From positions 30,656 to 94,655 of the forward strand of contig NZ_JANCLX010000037.1 of assembly GCF_024295805.1 (NCBI RefSeq): DNA of 64,000 bases, read 5' to 3'. A program made the position numbers and the translations under genes. Below, in pieces: positions 24,735 through 35,766 of the stretch (position 1 is its first letter; every line of letters begins with the position of its first letter). Under the pieces are notes generated by a model. That model worked only from the letters and a program-made list of their open reading frames with translations, did no database searches and was not told where the DNA came from. Source of the DNA: Streptomyces cucumeris. GTDB taxonomy: Bacteria > Actinomycetota > Actinomycetes > Streptomycetales > Streptomycetaceae.

Positions 24735-24762
24735 GCTCAGGCGCAGGAGCTCAGGCGCAGGA
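24735..24762. repeat. Perfect 14-bp tandem duplication at the end of the fur-like gene
   Basis: GCTCAGGCGCAGGA occurs twice head-to-tail at 24735-24748 and 24749-24762. The second copy contains the reverse complement of the regulator's last codons and stop (Ser-Cys-Ala-stop). The first copy lies just downstream of the gene. This looks like a recent slippage duplication with no effect on the protein. Confidence 0.8.
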
Positions 24763-25161
24763 GGGGCAGAGTCCCTGGTAGGTGACCTCGACCGCGGACA
24801 CCGTGAAGCCGAACCGTTCCTCCGCGGGAAGACCGGCCAACAGGTCGCCGGTCGGATGCACATCGCGGATGGTGCCGCAGCCGGAGCACACCAGGTGCTG
24901 GTGCGGATGGTGCGCGTTGGGGTCGTAGCGCTTGGCGCGGCCGTCGGTGGAGACCTCTATGACCTCACCGAGGGAGACCATCTCTCCGAGGGTGTTGTAG
25001 ACGGTCGCCCGGGAGATCTCGGGCAGCCGCCGGGCCGCGCGGGCGTGCACCTCGTCGGCGGTGAGATGCACATGATCGCCGTCGAGGACCTCCGCAACGA
25101 CACGCCGCTGGGACGTCATCCGCCAGCCGCGCCCTCGCAGTCGCTCCAGCAGGTCACTCAT
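24751..25161 (-). CDS. Fur family regulator, FurA/CatR-like peroxide sensor
   Basis: The 136-residue protein has the Fur winged helix (RMTSQRRVVAEVLDGDHVHLT and EISRATVYNTLGEMVSLG). It also has a metal site (HHPHQHLVCSGCGTIRDVH) and a C-terminal CPSC pair for the structural zinc. The compact size and a divergent katG immediately next to it are the hallmark of actinobacterial FurA/CatR. These repressors are inactivated by peroxide and control catalase-peroxidase. ATG 25161 follows AGGTG. The last codons and stop are tandemly duplicated just outside the gene. Confidence 0.93.
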   Translation of the reverse strand: MSDLLERLRGRGWRMTSQRRVVAEVLDGDHVHLTADEVHARAARRLPEISRATVYNTLGEMVSLGEVIEVSTDGRAKRYDPNAHHPHQHLVCSGCGTIRDVHPTGDLLAGLPAEERFGFTVSAVEVTYQGLCPSCA

Positions 25162-25594
25162 ATCGGTTCACCTATTCAGGTTCGGTGGGACTCCCGAAGT
25201 TTACCAATGGGCATCCGGGATCCGATCGGATATGGGTTTGGCGCACTTCTTGACTTAGATTCTGTCCATCGTAGGATCGGTTCCGGCGAGAGCCAAGAGA
25301 CAGGAAGCCTCCAGTACGACAGGAGAAAGAGACGTGACGGGACCACCGCCGGACAGCTCCGCGGTGCAGGCCCTCGGGTGACGGCCTCCCGCGTCGCGCG
25401 GTCCGAGCACGTGGCCCCCTGCCTCCTTCCCCCGTCATGCGCGAGGACATCCGCCTCACCGCGTCCGACGACACCAGCCTCCCGGTCGTCTTCCCGACCG
25501 AGGACGCCGGAGTCACCTGCCGGGGCAGCGCCCCGACCGTTCCACCATCCGCAGTTCATGAGCACCGTGATCCGCCTGGTCCGGAAGGATTCCC
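25162..25594. promoter_or_regulatory. Divergent fur-katG control region
   Basis: The 433-bp region holds no convincing gene. ATCCGATCGGAT at 25220-25231 is a perfect 12-bp palindrome and a candidate operator for the Fur-type repressor. TTGACT (25250-25255) and TAGGAT (25272-25277), spaced by 16 bp, form a plausible plus-strand promoter for katG. This would leave a leader of about 310 nt before the katG start. A good ribosome-binding site, GGAAGGA, sits just before the katG ATG. Confidence 0.5.
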
Positions 25595-27808
<2,214 letters not shown>

Positions 27809-27821
27809 TCCGCTCCGCCAC

Positions 27822-27860
27822 GTCCAGGCCGGCCCGTCACGGGTCGGCCTGGACGTTTTT
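27822..27860 (+). terminator. Rho-independent terminator after katG
   Basis: GTCCAGGCCGGCCCGT pairs with ACGGGTCGGCCTGGAC-type sequence around a very short loop, followed by GTTTTT. This is a textbook intrinsic terminator 14 bp after the katG stop. It also ends the convergent cyclotransferase-like gene if read on the other strand. Confidence 0.9.
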
Positions 27861-27907
27861 CCGTCCGGTGGTCCGGTGGTTTGTTGGTCCGGCGCGGTGT
27901 TTCCCGG

Positions 27908-28402
27908 CTACCGCTCGGAGCGGGTGGCCACCGCGGTCAGTTCCGGGGCGACCTCGGCGCACAGGGCGGTGAACTCCGTCAGGTGGCGGGCGGCGAAGTC
28001 GGCGGCGTGCCAGGTCTCCGGGCGGACATCGCCCTCGCGCCAGAGGTAGGCCCAGCCCTGGGCGCCGGAGGTCAGCGCTATCCGGCCCGGCTCGTACTCG
28101 TCGTCCTCGAACGCGTCGAGGATCTTCCACTCGGTGAGGCTCAGATCGGTGAGCAGCAGACCGGGGGCCGTGGCGCCGGGTGCGGGGACCAGCCCCGGGT
28201 AGACGCGGCCTTCGAGGGTGGCGGCGCGCCAGCCGGGGGCGGCGGCGGGGGTGCTCCGCGGCAGCCGCCCGAGCAGATGGGTGAGTACGGCGTCGAACTG
28301 GAGCGTGCCGTAGACGAACAGCGCGTTGGGGCCGTCGGCGAGCCGGTCGCGCAGGGCGGCGTCGGGGCCGGTCGAGTGCTCGACGGGGGTGGCGTCCTGC
28401 AC
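27908..28402 (-). CDS. Gamma-glutamylcyclotransferase (AIG2-like) family protein
   Basis: The 164-residue protein has the family's NALFVYGTLQFDAVLTHLLGR start (substrate-binding YGTL), then LEGRVYPGLVPAPG and WKILDAFEDDEYEPGRI, which carries the catalytic-type glutamate region. It is similar to AIG2/GGCT-like hydrolases of gamma-glutamylamines. The GTG at 28402 follows GGAGAG. A much longer frame continues upstream through the MFS gene but is a composition artefact. It is on the same strand as the MFS gene, 77 bp after that gene's stop. Confidence 0.82.
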   Translation of the reverse strand: MQDATPVEHSTGPDAALRDRLADGPNALFVYGTLQFDAVLTHLLGRLPRSTPAAAPGWRAATLEGRVYPGLVPAPGATAPGLLLTDLSLTEWKILDAFEDDEYEPGRIALTSGAQGWAYLWREGDVRPETWHAADFAARHLTEFTALCAEVAPELTAVATRSER

Positions 28403-28479
28403 GTGTCTCTCCGTTCCCTCCGCAGGAGCGGTCGGCGGCTTCCCGGTCACCCTATACGGCGGGTTGTGCGACGGGGGTT

Positions 28480-29889
28480 TCAGTGCCCGGCGGGAGCCTC
28501 GCGCCCGGTCCGGGACGGTACGCACCACCAGGCGAGGGCCGCGGCGGTCAGGTACGCGACGGCGCCGATGGCCATGCTGAGGCGCAGTCCGCTGCCGTAG
28601 GTGGCGGCCGTGGCGAGCAGCGTGCCGCCGAGTGCCACACCGGTGGCGCTGCCGAGTTGGCGGGTGGTGTTGAACAGCGCGGAGGCGGTGCCCGAGTACG
28701 CCGGGGGCACGGCGCCCATGATGGTGGAGGTCGAGCCGGTGAGCGCGAACGAGGTGCCGAATCCCGCCGCCATCATCGGGACCACCAGCAGCGCATAGCC
28801 GGGGTCGTCCCCCGCCGCGGCCCAGCCGCCCAGCCCCAGGGCGGCCAGCAGCATGCCGCTGACCACCAGCGGACGGTCGCCGGTCCTGCGGGTGAGCCGT
28901 CCGGACAGGACGGAGGCGAACATCGTCATCGCCACCGCGGGGAACAGCGCCACCCCGGTGACCAGGGCGCTGAAGCCGCGCTGGTGCTGGAAGTCGAGGC
29001 TGGCGGTGAACACCATGCCGTAGAAGCCGAAGTTGAACAGCAGACCGATGACGGCCCCGCCGCCCAGCGCCGGTGACCGCAGCAGACCCGGCGGCAGGGC
29101 GGGGGTACGGGCCAGCCGCTCGCGCACCATGAACGCCACGGCCGCCACCACGGAGAGCCCCACCCCGGCGAGGACGGCCGGATCGGACCAGCCGCGCCGC
29201 CCGGCCTCGTTGAGCGCCGCGGTCAGCGACGCCACGGCCGCGACCACCGCGCACTGCGCGGGCCAGTCCAGGGCCCGGCCGGTGAGCCGTGGGGAGCGGG
29301 CCACATGGCGCGGGGTGAGCACCAGACAGGCGATGCCGACGGGCAGGTTGATGAGGAACACCCACCGCCAGCCCACCGTGGAGACCAGCAGTCCGCCCAG
29401 CAGCGGCCCGGCCGAGGCCGCGATGCCCGCCACCGAACCCCACAGCCCGAAGGCCCGTGAGCGGTCGGCCGGATCCGGATACGCCTGCCGGAGCAGGGCC
29501 AGCGAGCCGGGCACGATCAGCGCCGCGCCGAGCCCCTCCAGCAGCCGGGCCGCGACCAGGAACGGCGTGGTCGGCGCGAAGGCGCACGCGGCCGAGGAGA
29601 CGGTGAACACCGCCACCCCGGCGCAGAAGACCCGGCGGTTGCCCAGCCTGTCCCCCAGTGCGCCACCGGTCAGCAGGAACCCGGCGAAGACCAGGGTGTA
29701 TCCATCGGTGATCCACTGGATTCCGGTGAGCGAGGCCGACAGCTCCCGGCCGATCACCGGTACGGCCACATTGATGACCGTGACGTCCAGGATCACCATG
29801 AAGTACCCGGCGCACACGGCCAGCAGCGGGACCAGCGACCGGCGGGAGGCGGGTGGCCCGTCCCCGCCGGAAGACTCCGCGAACGCCAC
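28480..29889 (-). CDS. MFS transporter, DHA2-type drug exporter
   Basis: The product is about 469 residues with 14 predicted membrane helices. Motifs are the DHA2-type DVTVINVAVPVIGREL in helix 1, GGALGDRLGNRRVFCAG (motif A), and ASAGPLLGGLLVSTVGWRWVFLINLPVG (motif C plus helix 6). Such proton-driven pumps export drugs or small metabolites. GTG 29889 is preferred because a GGAG lies 8-11 nt upstream. An in-frame TTG at 29928 would add 13 residues. No regulator is adjacent. Confidence 0.9.
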   Translation of the reverse strand: MAFAESSGGDGPPASRRSLVPLLAVCAGYFMVILDVTVINVAVPVIGRELSASLTGIQWITDGYTLVFAGFLLTGGALGDRLGNRRVFCAGVAVFTVSSAACAFAPTTPFLVAARLLEGLGAALIVPGSLALLRQAYPDPADRSRAFGLWGSVAGIAASAGPLLGGLLVSTVGWRWVFLINLPVGIACLVLTPRHVARSPRLTGRALDWPAQCAVVAAVASLTAALNEAGRRGWSDPAVLAGVGLSVVAAVAFMVRERLARTPALPPGLLRSPALGGGAVIGLLFNFGFYGMVFTASLDFQHQRGFSALVTGVALFPAVAMTMFASVLSGRLTRRTGDRPLVVSGMLLAALGLGGWAAAGDDPGYALLVVPMMAAGFGTSFALTGSTSTIMGAVPPAYSGTASALFNTTRQLGSATGVALGGTLLATAATYGSGLRLSMAIGAVAYLTAAALAWWCVPSRTGREAPAGH

Positions 29890-29961
29890 GTCCCCAGCTC
29901 CATCCCGTTCCCGTGCGTATTCCGGCAAAAGCCGCGACAGGGGATGGATACCACAATGCGC

Positions 29962-30504
29962 TCAGGCGGAGCGGACACGGCGACCGCGCGGCCGGCGGCG
30001 CCGGTAGTAGGAGACGGTGACCGCCCCGGTCAAGGGGCCCCACAGCACGAGCGGCTGGTAGAGGATGCCGACCACGAGGCTTCCGGTGTCCGTCATGTCG
30101 TGGTGGGAGTAGGTCCACCACCGGGGGACATCGGCCCAGAGCACGGTCAGCGCCACCGCGCCCAGCGCGGCCGGGACGACGGCGGCCATCGGGCGCACGG
30201 CCCGACCGCCGAGCCACGGTATCCAGCGCGGCACGACCTCGCCCCACGGCCGCACCAGGCCGATCGTCAGGAGGGCCACGCATTCGCACACCACGCTCAG
30301 CGCCAGCATCCAGACCTTCGCGCCCGGAGACCGGAAGTCCGCGAAGCCCTCCTCGGTGTAACCGGCCGGATGCCCCAGCACCAGGGCGATACGCCACAGA
30401 CCGCTGGGCAGGACGGCCCAGGTGGTGGCGTGGGCCGCCCACACCGCCCAACGGGGCGCCGGGGCACTGGACGTCGAGGATGCGGGGACCGTCTGCGTGC
30501 TCAT
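29962..30504 (-). CDS. Hypothetical integral membrane protein
   Basis: The 180-residue protein has four likely membrane helices: WAVLPSGLWRIALVLG, MLALSVVCECVALLTIGLV, VVPAALGAVALTVLW and ILYQPLVLWGPLTGAVTVSYY. A strongly basic C-terminus follows. ATG 30504 has AGG upstream, and an ATG three codons earlier is possible. I recognise the general type from Streptomyces genomes but no function. The MFS gene lies 72 bp downstream on the same strand. Confidence 0.72.
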   Translation of the reverse strand: MSTQTVPASSTSSAPAPRWAVWAAHATTWAVLPSGLWRIALVLGHPAGYTEEGFADFRSPGAKVWMLALSVVCECVALLTIGLVRPWGEVVPRWIPWLGGRAVRPMAAVVPAALGAVALTVLWADVPRWWTYSHHDMTDTGSLVVGILYQPLVLWGPLTGAVTVSYYRRRRPRGRRVRSA

Positions 30505-30757
30505 GCACAACATCCTGCTGAGCCCTGCTGCGCGGGGCGTCGTCCCGCGGGGCCGTTCCGCGCGGTCCGGGGGATGACACCGGATGGAGCCCGCTCGGCC
30601 ACCCGGCGGAAGCCCCGTCCACCGCGCGGACGAGACACCGGGCGATGTGCCGGGCGAGGCGCCGGGAGGCGCGTTGGCTCAATGGGGGGCTGGTCCCCGG
30701 GAGTGACACCGGCCATCATGGCGCGGACACCACCCCCACACCCCCGGGACGGACTTC

Positions 30758-32704
30758 GTGAACGGATCCCTCGTCAGACCATTACTGGCCACCTTCCTGG
30801 CGCTGCTGTGCCTGTCGGCACCGGATGCCACCGCCGCCCCCCGGACGGCGCAGCGCGCCCCGGCGGGCGCGGCCGCGGCGCCCACGCCCACCCCGGCGGC
30901 GGCCGACTGGAAGGGCCCGCTGAGCACCCGGGGCCGCTGGATCGTGGACGCCGACGGGAAGCGGTTCAAGCTGAAGTCCGGCAACTGGCATGGCGCGAGC
31001 GGGACATGGACCGGCTCCGGCGATCAGGAGGAGGACGCCAACCACCACGGGGGCGAGAACGCGGGACGGATGCCGCTGGGACTGGACCGGGCGTCCATCG
31101 GGGAGATCGTCTCCGGATTCCGGGAGCTGGGCATCAACAGTATCCGGCTGCCGTTCTCCAACGAGATGATCCATGACACCCGCCCCGTGACGGACGACGC
31201 GGTCGCCGCCAACCCGGAGCTGCGCGGCAGAACACCCCTCCAGGTGTACGACGTGGTGGTACGGGAACTCACCGCCTCCGGACTCGCGGTGATCCTGAAC
31301 AACCACACCAACACCACACGGTGGTGCTGCGCGGTGGACGGCAACGAGCGCTGGAACGCGAGCCAGCCGGCGGCGGCCTGGGAGAGCGACTGGCTGTTCA
31401 TGGCCCGCCGCTACCGGGACAACGAACGGGTGGTCGGCGCCGACCTCTACAACGAGGTGCGCCGCTCGGTGTGGGACGACCCCAACTGGGGTCTGGGCGA
31501 CCGCCACGACTGGTTCGCCGCCTCCCAGCGGGCCGGTGACCGCATCCTGACCGAGGCCAATCCGGACCTCCTCATCATCGTCGAGGGCATCAACTGGACC
31601 GGGATCCCCGTCGACGGACTGCCCCATGAGCGCCCCGCCCTGGAGCCCGTCCGCAGGCTGTCGCACACCCTCGTCGACTCCGGCAAGCTGGTGTACTCCG
31701 CGCACTTCTACGACTACACCGGTCCGCGCCACACCGGCGCCACCGGTGTGGGCGAGACCAGCGACCCCCGCTACCGGGACCTCAGCCCCGCGGAGCTGGC
31801 CGCCACCCTCATCCGCCAGGCCCTCTACGTGGCCTCGGAACCGGACCGCCACTTCACCGCTCCGGTCTGGATCAGTGAGTTCGGCATCGGCGGCCGTGAG
31901 GAGACCGGTGCGAAACAGCGGGCGTGGTTCGAGAACTTCGTCGACGAACTCATCCGAGCGGACGTCGACTTCGCGTACTGGCCGCTGGTCGGACACCACG
32001 AGAACCACACCGGGAACGGGTGGGCACTGCTGCACTGGGACGCGGAGGGCCGCCGTATGGGCCTGTACGACGGGGACGACTGGCGGGCGGCGGCCTGGAC
32101 CAGGCTGATCGACGCGAAGGAGCGCACCGGTGCCGTCGCCCCGGTGGCGCGCTGGTCGATGCTCAGCCCCGACCACGGCGATTTCGTGGCGTCGCGGCGG
32201 ATGCGCGCACTGCCCGACCCCGACTGGGACCACGGGGCGCGCAAGGCCGTCTGCCCCGACGGCCAGCGGCTGCTGGGGCTGAGTCACACCGGCAACCGAG
32301 GACTGTGCTCGGACGTGTCCGCCGCGTCGCCTGCGGACACCGGCGGTGGACACGAGGTCGTCCGGGACGAACGGCATGTGGCCCCCGGCCGCGAATGGGC
32401 GTCCGGATACACCAAACTCCAGTGCGCGGACGGGCAGTTCCTCATCGGCTACAGCGTCCGCGGCGCGGCGGTGTCGGCCGCCCTGTGCGCGGCCGCCGCC
32501 CCCGGGAAGCTGGGGACGGACGGCCGCACGGTGTGGTTCGACCGGGGTGACAACCGCGGGACGGCTCCCCGAGGCGGTGACTTCGCGCAGGGCCGTTACA
32601 AGGGGCAGTGCGCGGACGGCGAGTACGCCGCCGGGATCGCGTACACCGGCCGCGTGGGATCGTTCCGCACCCCGGACGCCCTGTACTGCCGGACGCTGCG
32701 CTGA
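30758..32704 (+). CDS. Secreted GH5-type glycoside hydrolase (cellulase family)
   Basis: The 648-residue protein has a signal peptide (LLATFLALLCLSAPDATAAP, with cleavage around residue 27) and a family-5 barrel. The predicted acid/base Glu233 is in GADLYNEVR, the nucleophile Glu374 in VWISEFGIGG, and the usual GINSIRLPFSNEM strand is present. After the barrel a C-terminal region of about 190 residues has paired segments (CPDGQRLLGLSHTG, CADGQFLIGYSVRG, CADGEYAAGIAYTG). These form a threefold cysteine-containing repeat that may bind carbohydrate. GTG 30758 is the start. It is convergent with another secreted glycosidase. Confidence 0.85.
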   Translation: MNGSLVRPLLATFLALLCLSAPDATAAPRTAQRAPAGAAAAPTPTPAAADWKGPLSTRGRWIVDADGKRFKLKSGNWHGASGTWTGSGDQEEDANHHGGENAGRMPLGLDRASIGEIVSGFRELGINSIRLPFSNEMIHDTRPVTDDAVAANPELRGRTPLQVYDVVVRELTASGLAVILNNHTNTTRWCCAVDGNERWNASQPAAAWESDWLFMARRYRDNERVVGADLYNEVRRSVWDDPNWGLGDRHDWFAASQRAGDRILTEANPDLLIIVEGINWTGIPVDGLPHERPALEPVRRLSHTLVDSGKLVYSAHFYDYTGPRHTGATGVGETSDPRYRDLSPAELAATLIRQALYVASEPDRHFTAPVWISEFGIGGREETGAKQRAWFENFVDELIRADVDFAYWPLVGHHENHTGNGWALLHWDAEGRRMGLYDGDDWRAAAWTRLIDAKERTGAVAPVARWSMLSPDHGDFVASRRMRALPDPDWDHGARKAVCPDGQRLLGLSHTGNRGLCSDVSAASPADTGGGHEVVRDERHVAPGREWASGYTKLQCADGQFLIGYSVRGAAVSAALCAAAAPGKLGTDGRTVWFDRGDNRGTAPRGGDFAQGRYKGQCADGEYAAGIAYTGRVGSFRTPDALYCRTLR

Positions 32705-32723
32705 GCGGGACGGCCCGGACGCG

Positions 32724-35297
32724 TCACCGGGCCGTATGCCGCTTCAGCCGCGCCGTGATGGCGTAGACGTCGCTGTTGTTGGACGGACCGCTCCGGGTGT
32801 CCCGGTAGAGGGCGTTGTCGGAGAAGTAACTCATGTTGACCGCCCGTGGGTCCTGGGCGAGTACGACGCGGTAGGCACGCCCCCCGGTCAGCCGGGCCGA
32901 GGCGTAGGTGGAGCCGCGTACGGTCGTCCAGCTCCCGGTGTTGGGCATCGCGATGACCTTCTGGGCGACCAGGCGGTTGGTGGCGTCGTCGTACACGCGC
33001 AGCATCTTCATACCGCTCGACACACCGGTGTTGACGGGGCCGCCGACCGCCGCGTCGGCCTGGATCAGGTACTCGCCGTCGGACCTGGGCCTGATCCGGG
33101 CCGTGATGCTGTCCCTGGCCCCGGTGCCCCAGTCCGCGTAGTACACACCGTGTTCGCCGCTGGTGCGGTGGCCGCCGGTGACCTCGAAGTCCTCCCCGGT
33201 GACCTTGGTGACGCGGTCGTGGCGCGGACCCCAGGAGCAGCGTGGCTTCGCGTGCTGGGAGGTGTTGCCGGAGGAGGGGTAGCGCAGCCGGACGCTGTAG
33301 CAGTGCGAGACCTTCTCCGGGCGCGCGGTGCGGTCGGTCCAGACCGGGTCGGCACCGGAGACGCGCTGGTTCTCGGCGATCACCCGGCCGTCGCGGAGGA
33401 CGTCCATGGTGACCTTGGAGGGCTTCTCGTCCCCGATGCCGAGGGACAGTCGGGTGCGGCCGCCGGTGGTGGTGACCCCGCGCACGGTCGGTGTGTCGGG
33501 CCCGTACAGCGCCTCCTTGGAGGAGACGTCCACCGGCTTCGGTGCGGGCGAGGCCGATCCGGGGCGCGGCGGGCCCAGTTCGATGACCAGTTTCGCGGTG
33601 CCCTCGCCCAGCATCTCCTCGGTGATGGGCGTACCGGCGGGCAGTCGCTCACCGTTCAGCCTCAGCGAGGTGACCCGGTAGGCGCCGCGCTCCGCGGTGT
33701 CCTCCGGGAGGTCGAGGGCGATGTCCACGGTGTGGCCGCGGTAGTTCAGGTGGTGGAGTGCGGCGCGGTCGCTGCCGCGCAGATAGGTGTGGCGCAGTCG
33801 TGCCGGGAGGAAGGGCTTGATGTGCAGTCCGTCGCGGCGCGCGTCGATGCCGAAGAGGCTCTGCTGCACCATCGACAGCATGCCCGCGACGCTCCACAGC
33901 TGACGGTCGGAGTTGATCTCCGTCTTGGTGCCGCCGTCCAGGAGGTTGATGTTCTCCTTGTTGGTGCCGAACAGGGCGCCGCCGCGGATCAGGGACCGCG
34001 CCTGGAGCGTGGCCACGCCGTCGTTTCCGGTCTTCGCGGCCGCGCGCATCAGATACGCGGTGACGAAGGGCCAGACGGCGTTGTTGTGGTACGCCGGTAC
34101 GCCCTGCTGCTGCGGCCACAGCACGGACGGGCCGTAGGGGGTCTGCGGGTAGCCGGCCACCGCCTGCCGGGCTTGGCGCGGTGTGGCGACACCGGTGAGG
34201 ACGGCCAGCGAGGTGCCCAGGGCGTCGTAGCGGCGCGCCGGTGAGGGGTCCAGCTCGGTGGTGAGCATCTGGGCGAACTGCCCCTGTCCGGGCAGCCAGA
34301 ACGCGCGGCGGATCGCCGTGGTGAGCCGGGTGGCCCAGCCGCGGTACTTGGCGGCCGCCGCCTCGTCGCCCGCGTCGGCCGCGAGACGGGCGGCGGTGTC
34401 GAGCGCCACCCGGTGCAGAACGTTGGTGGACAGGGAACGTGAGGTGGCAATGGTGGCCACGTCGTCCTTCGTCCAGTCCGGGTAGCTCTGTTCGCGCCAG
34501 TCGAGGAAGGAGTGTTCGCCCTTGTAGAGGCCCTGGCGCGGATCGTAGACGACCTTGCGGTCGTGTTCGACGGTGTTGCGGATCGCGTCATAGGCCCGGC
34601 GCGCGAAGGGTTCGCGTTCGCCGTCCGGGAGCCAGTCGAGTATCTCGCTCGCGCCCATCGCCCACACCACGCGGTCGGAGGAGCTGGGGTAGCTGCCGCC
34701 GGTGCCGGTGTCCTGGATGACCTGGGTGTCCCCGGAGCCGTCGCGGCGGTCGCTGAGCTTGAACGCGAGGGTGTTGCGCATCCGTTCCGGGTCCGCGGGG
34801 GTCAGTCCGAGGTCGGCGGAGTAGGAGACGTCGCGGGTCCAGACGTATGTCCACGACTTGCCGGTGATGTAGCAGCCGCCCGGACACGGCACCGGTTCGC
34901 CGTCGTTGTACGCGTCGTCGGTGAGCTGGTCGGTCTCATTGCGCCGGGCGTCGTCGTGGGCCATCGCGTACAGCCCGTCCAGCAGGACCGAACCGGAGCG
35001 CAGGGTCGGCCGGTCCGCGCTCTCGCGGAACGTCCGTTTCCCCGCGACCGAGCTGACCAGCTTGTAGGTCCGCAGACAGCCGTCCCCGACATGGGTGACG
35101 GTCAGTGTCGCGGAGCCGGTGCCGTCCGCGAACCGGCCGCTCTCACCGGCGGGTCCGCACCGCGCGGGGCCCTGACCGGCGGCGCGTGCGGGCGCTCCGG
35201 CCGCGGGTACGGCCGCACCGGACGCGGCCACCACCGCGACGGCCACCAGGCCCCGGCCGATCAGCTCCGTCGTTCTGCGCCGTCGCATACGCAGCAT
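32724..35297 (-). CDS. Secreted six-hairpin (alpha/alpha)6 glycosidase with C-terminal carbohydrate-binding-like domain
   Basis: The 857-residue protein starts at ATG 35297 after AAAGGTG. The signal peptide reads LIGRGLVAVAVVAASGAAVPAAG. The middle carries (alpha/alpha)6 hallmarks of MGH1/GH63-like enzymes: WTYVWTRDVSYSADLGL, GVPAYHNNAVWPFVTAYLMRA and TKTEINSDRQLWSVAGML. A beta-sandwich follows. The last 150 residues (GVYYADWGTGARDSITARI...) resemble CBM-type jelly-roll domains. It probably trims an exported or plant/fungal glycan, substrate unknown. A TGCAAACGCTG inverted-repeat pair lies 150-225 bp upstream. The gene stops 20 bp from the GH5 gene's stop. Confidence 0.8.
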   Translation of the reverse strand: MLRMRRRRTTELIGRGLVAVAVVAASGAAVPAAGAPARAAGQGPARCGPAGESGRFADGTGSATLTVTHVGDGCLRTYKLVSSVAGKRTFRESADRPTLRSGSVLLDGLYAMAHDDARRNETDQLTDDAYNDGEPVPCPGGCYITGKSWTYVWTRDVSYSADLGLTPADPERMRNTLAFKLSDRRDGSGDTQVIQDTGTGGSYPSSSDRVVWAMGASEILDWLPDGEREPFARRAYDAIRNTVEHDRKVVYDPRQGLYKGEHSFLDWREQSYPDWTKDDVATIATSRSLSTNVLHRVALDTAARLAADAGDEAAAAKYRGWATRLTTAIRRAFWLPGQGQFAQMLTTELDPSPARRYDALGTSLAVLTGVATPRQARQAVAGYPQTPYGPSVLWPQQQGVPAYHNNAVWPFVTAYLMRAAAKTGNDGVATLQARSLIRGGALFGTNKENINLLDGGTKTEINSDRQLWSVAGMLSMVQQSLFGIDARRDGLHIKPFLPARLRHTYLRGSDRAALHHLNYRGHTVDIALDLPEDTAERGAYRVTSLRLNGERLPAGTPITEEMLGEGTAKLVIELGPPRPGSASPAPKPVDVSSKEALYGPDTPTVRGVTTTGGRTRLSLGIGDEKPSKVTMDVLRDGRVIAENQRVSGADPVWTDRTARPEKVSHCYSVRLRYPSSGNTSQHAKPRCSWGPRHDRVTKVTGEDFEVTGGHRTSGEHGVYYADWGTGARDSITARIRPRSDGEYLIQADAAVGGPVNTGVSSGMKMLRVYDDATNRLVAQKVIAMPNTGSWTTVRGSTYASARLTGGRAYRVVLAQDPRAVNMSYFSDNALYRDTRSGPSNNSDVYAITARLKRHTAR

Positions 35298-35766
35298 GTG
35301 TTCACCTTTTGAAGAGAAGAAGGAGGGAGTTGAGGAAGCAGCTCCAAGAATTGCGGTGAAGTTAGCCCCGCGCCACAGACGCGTCAAGGGATCGGCCAGA
35401 GGTTGCCGCACCCGGTTCGCCCGGGATGGCGATCGACACACGAGACAGCGTTTGCAACCGCCAGATCTAAGGAAATCCGCATTGACAGCCCACTTGACAC
35501 CCACCTAGCCTGCAAACGCTGCGATCACCACTGACGGTGTCCACGGGGGTCCCGGGGCGGGGCCGTCGAGGCATGGACCGCTGCGCCGTTGGGTTCAATC
35601 GCCGAACTTCTGTCGCGTCCGACGATGTCGGGGGTGACTACACCCACGGGACCGGGCTCTGCACCCGAGGGGGGAAGTGACCCCACGTCAGGTGCGACTT
35701 TCGACGGACGGCGGGTTCGGCTTTCGTCATGAGGAACGCGGCCCTGACGTCCCCAACGATGGAGGA
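35298..35766. promoter_or_regulatory. Intergenic control region between glycosidase and DUF418 genes
   Basis: No gene is convincing in this 469-bp stretch. CAGCGTTTGCA at 35446-35456 and its exact reverse complement TGCAAACGCTG at 35511-35521 are 54 bp apart. Between them, TTGACA occurs at 35482-35487 and again at 35494-35499. TAGCCT at 35506-35511 gives an 18-bp spaced plus-strand promoter from the first copy. The 11-bp sites look like binding sites for a sugar-responsive LacI-type repressor controlling the divergent genes. The remaining part shows only short GC-rich repeats. Confidence 0.55.

Noticed and set aside
28403..30709. Upstream extension of the cyclotransferase-like gene as a 933-residue protein
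   Set aside because: The extension lies in another frame of the MFS gene and lacks motifs; the GTG with a ribosome-binding site at 28402 explains the gene.
30505..30757. GCCGGGCGA-type short repeats near 30640-30670
   Set aside because: Imperfect and short, and expected from base composition in GC-rich DNA.
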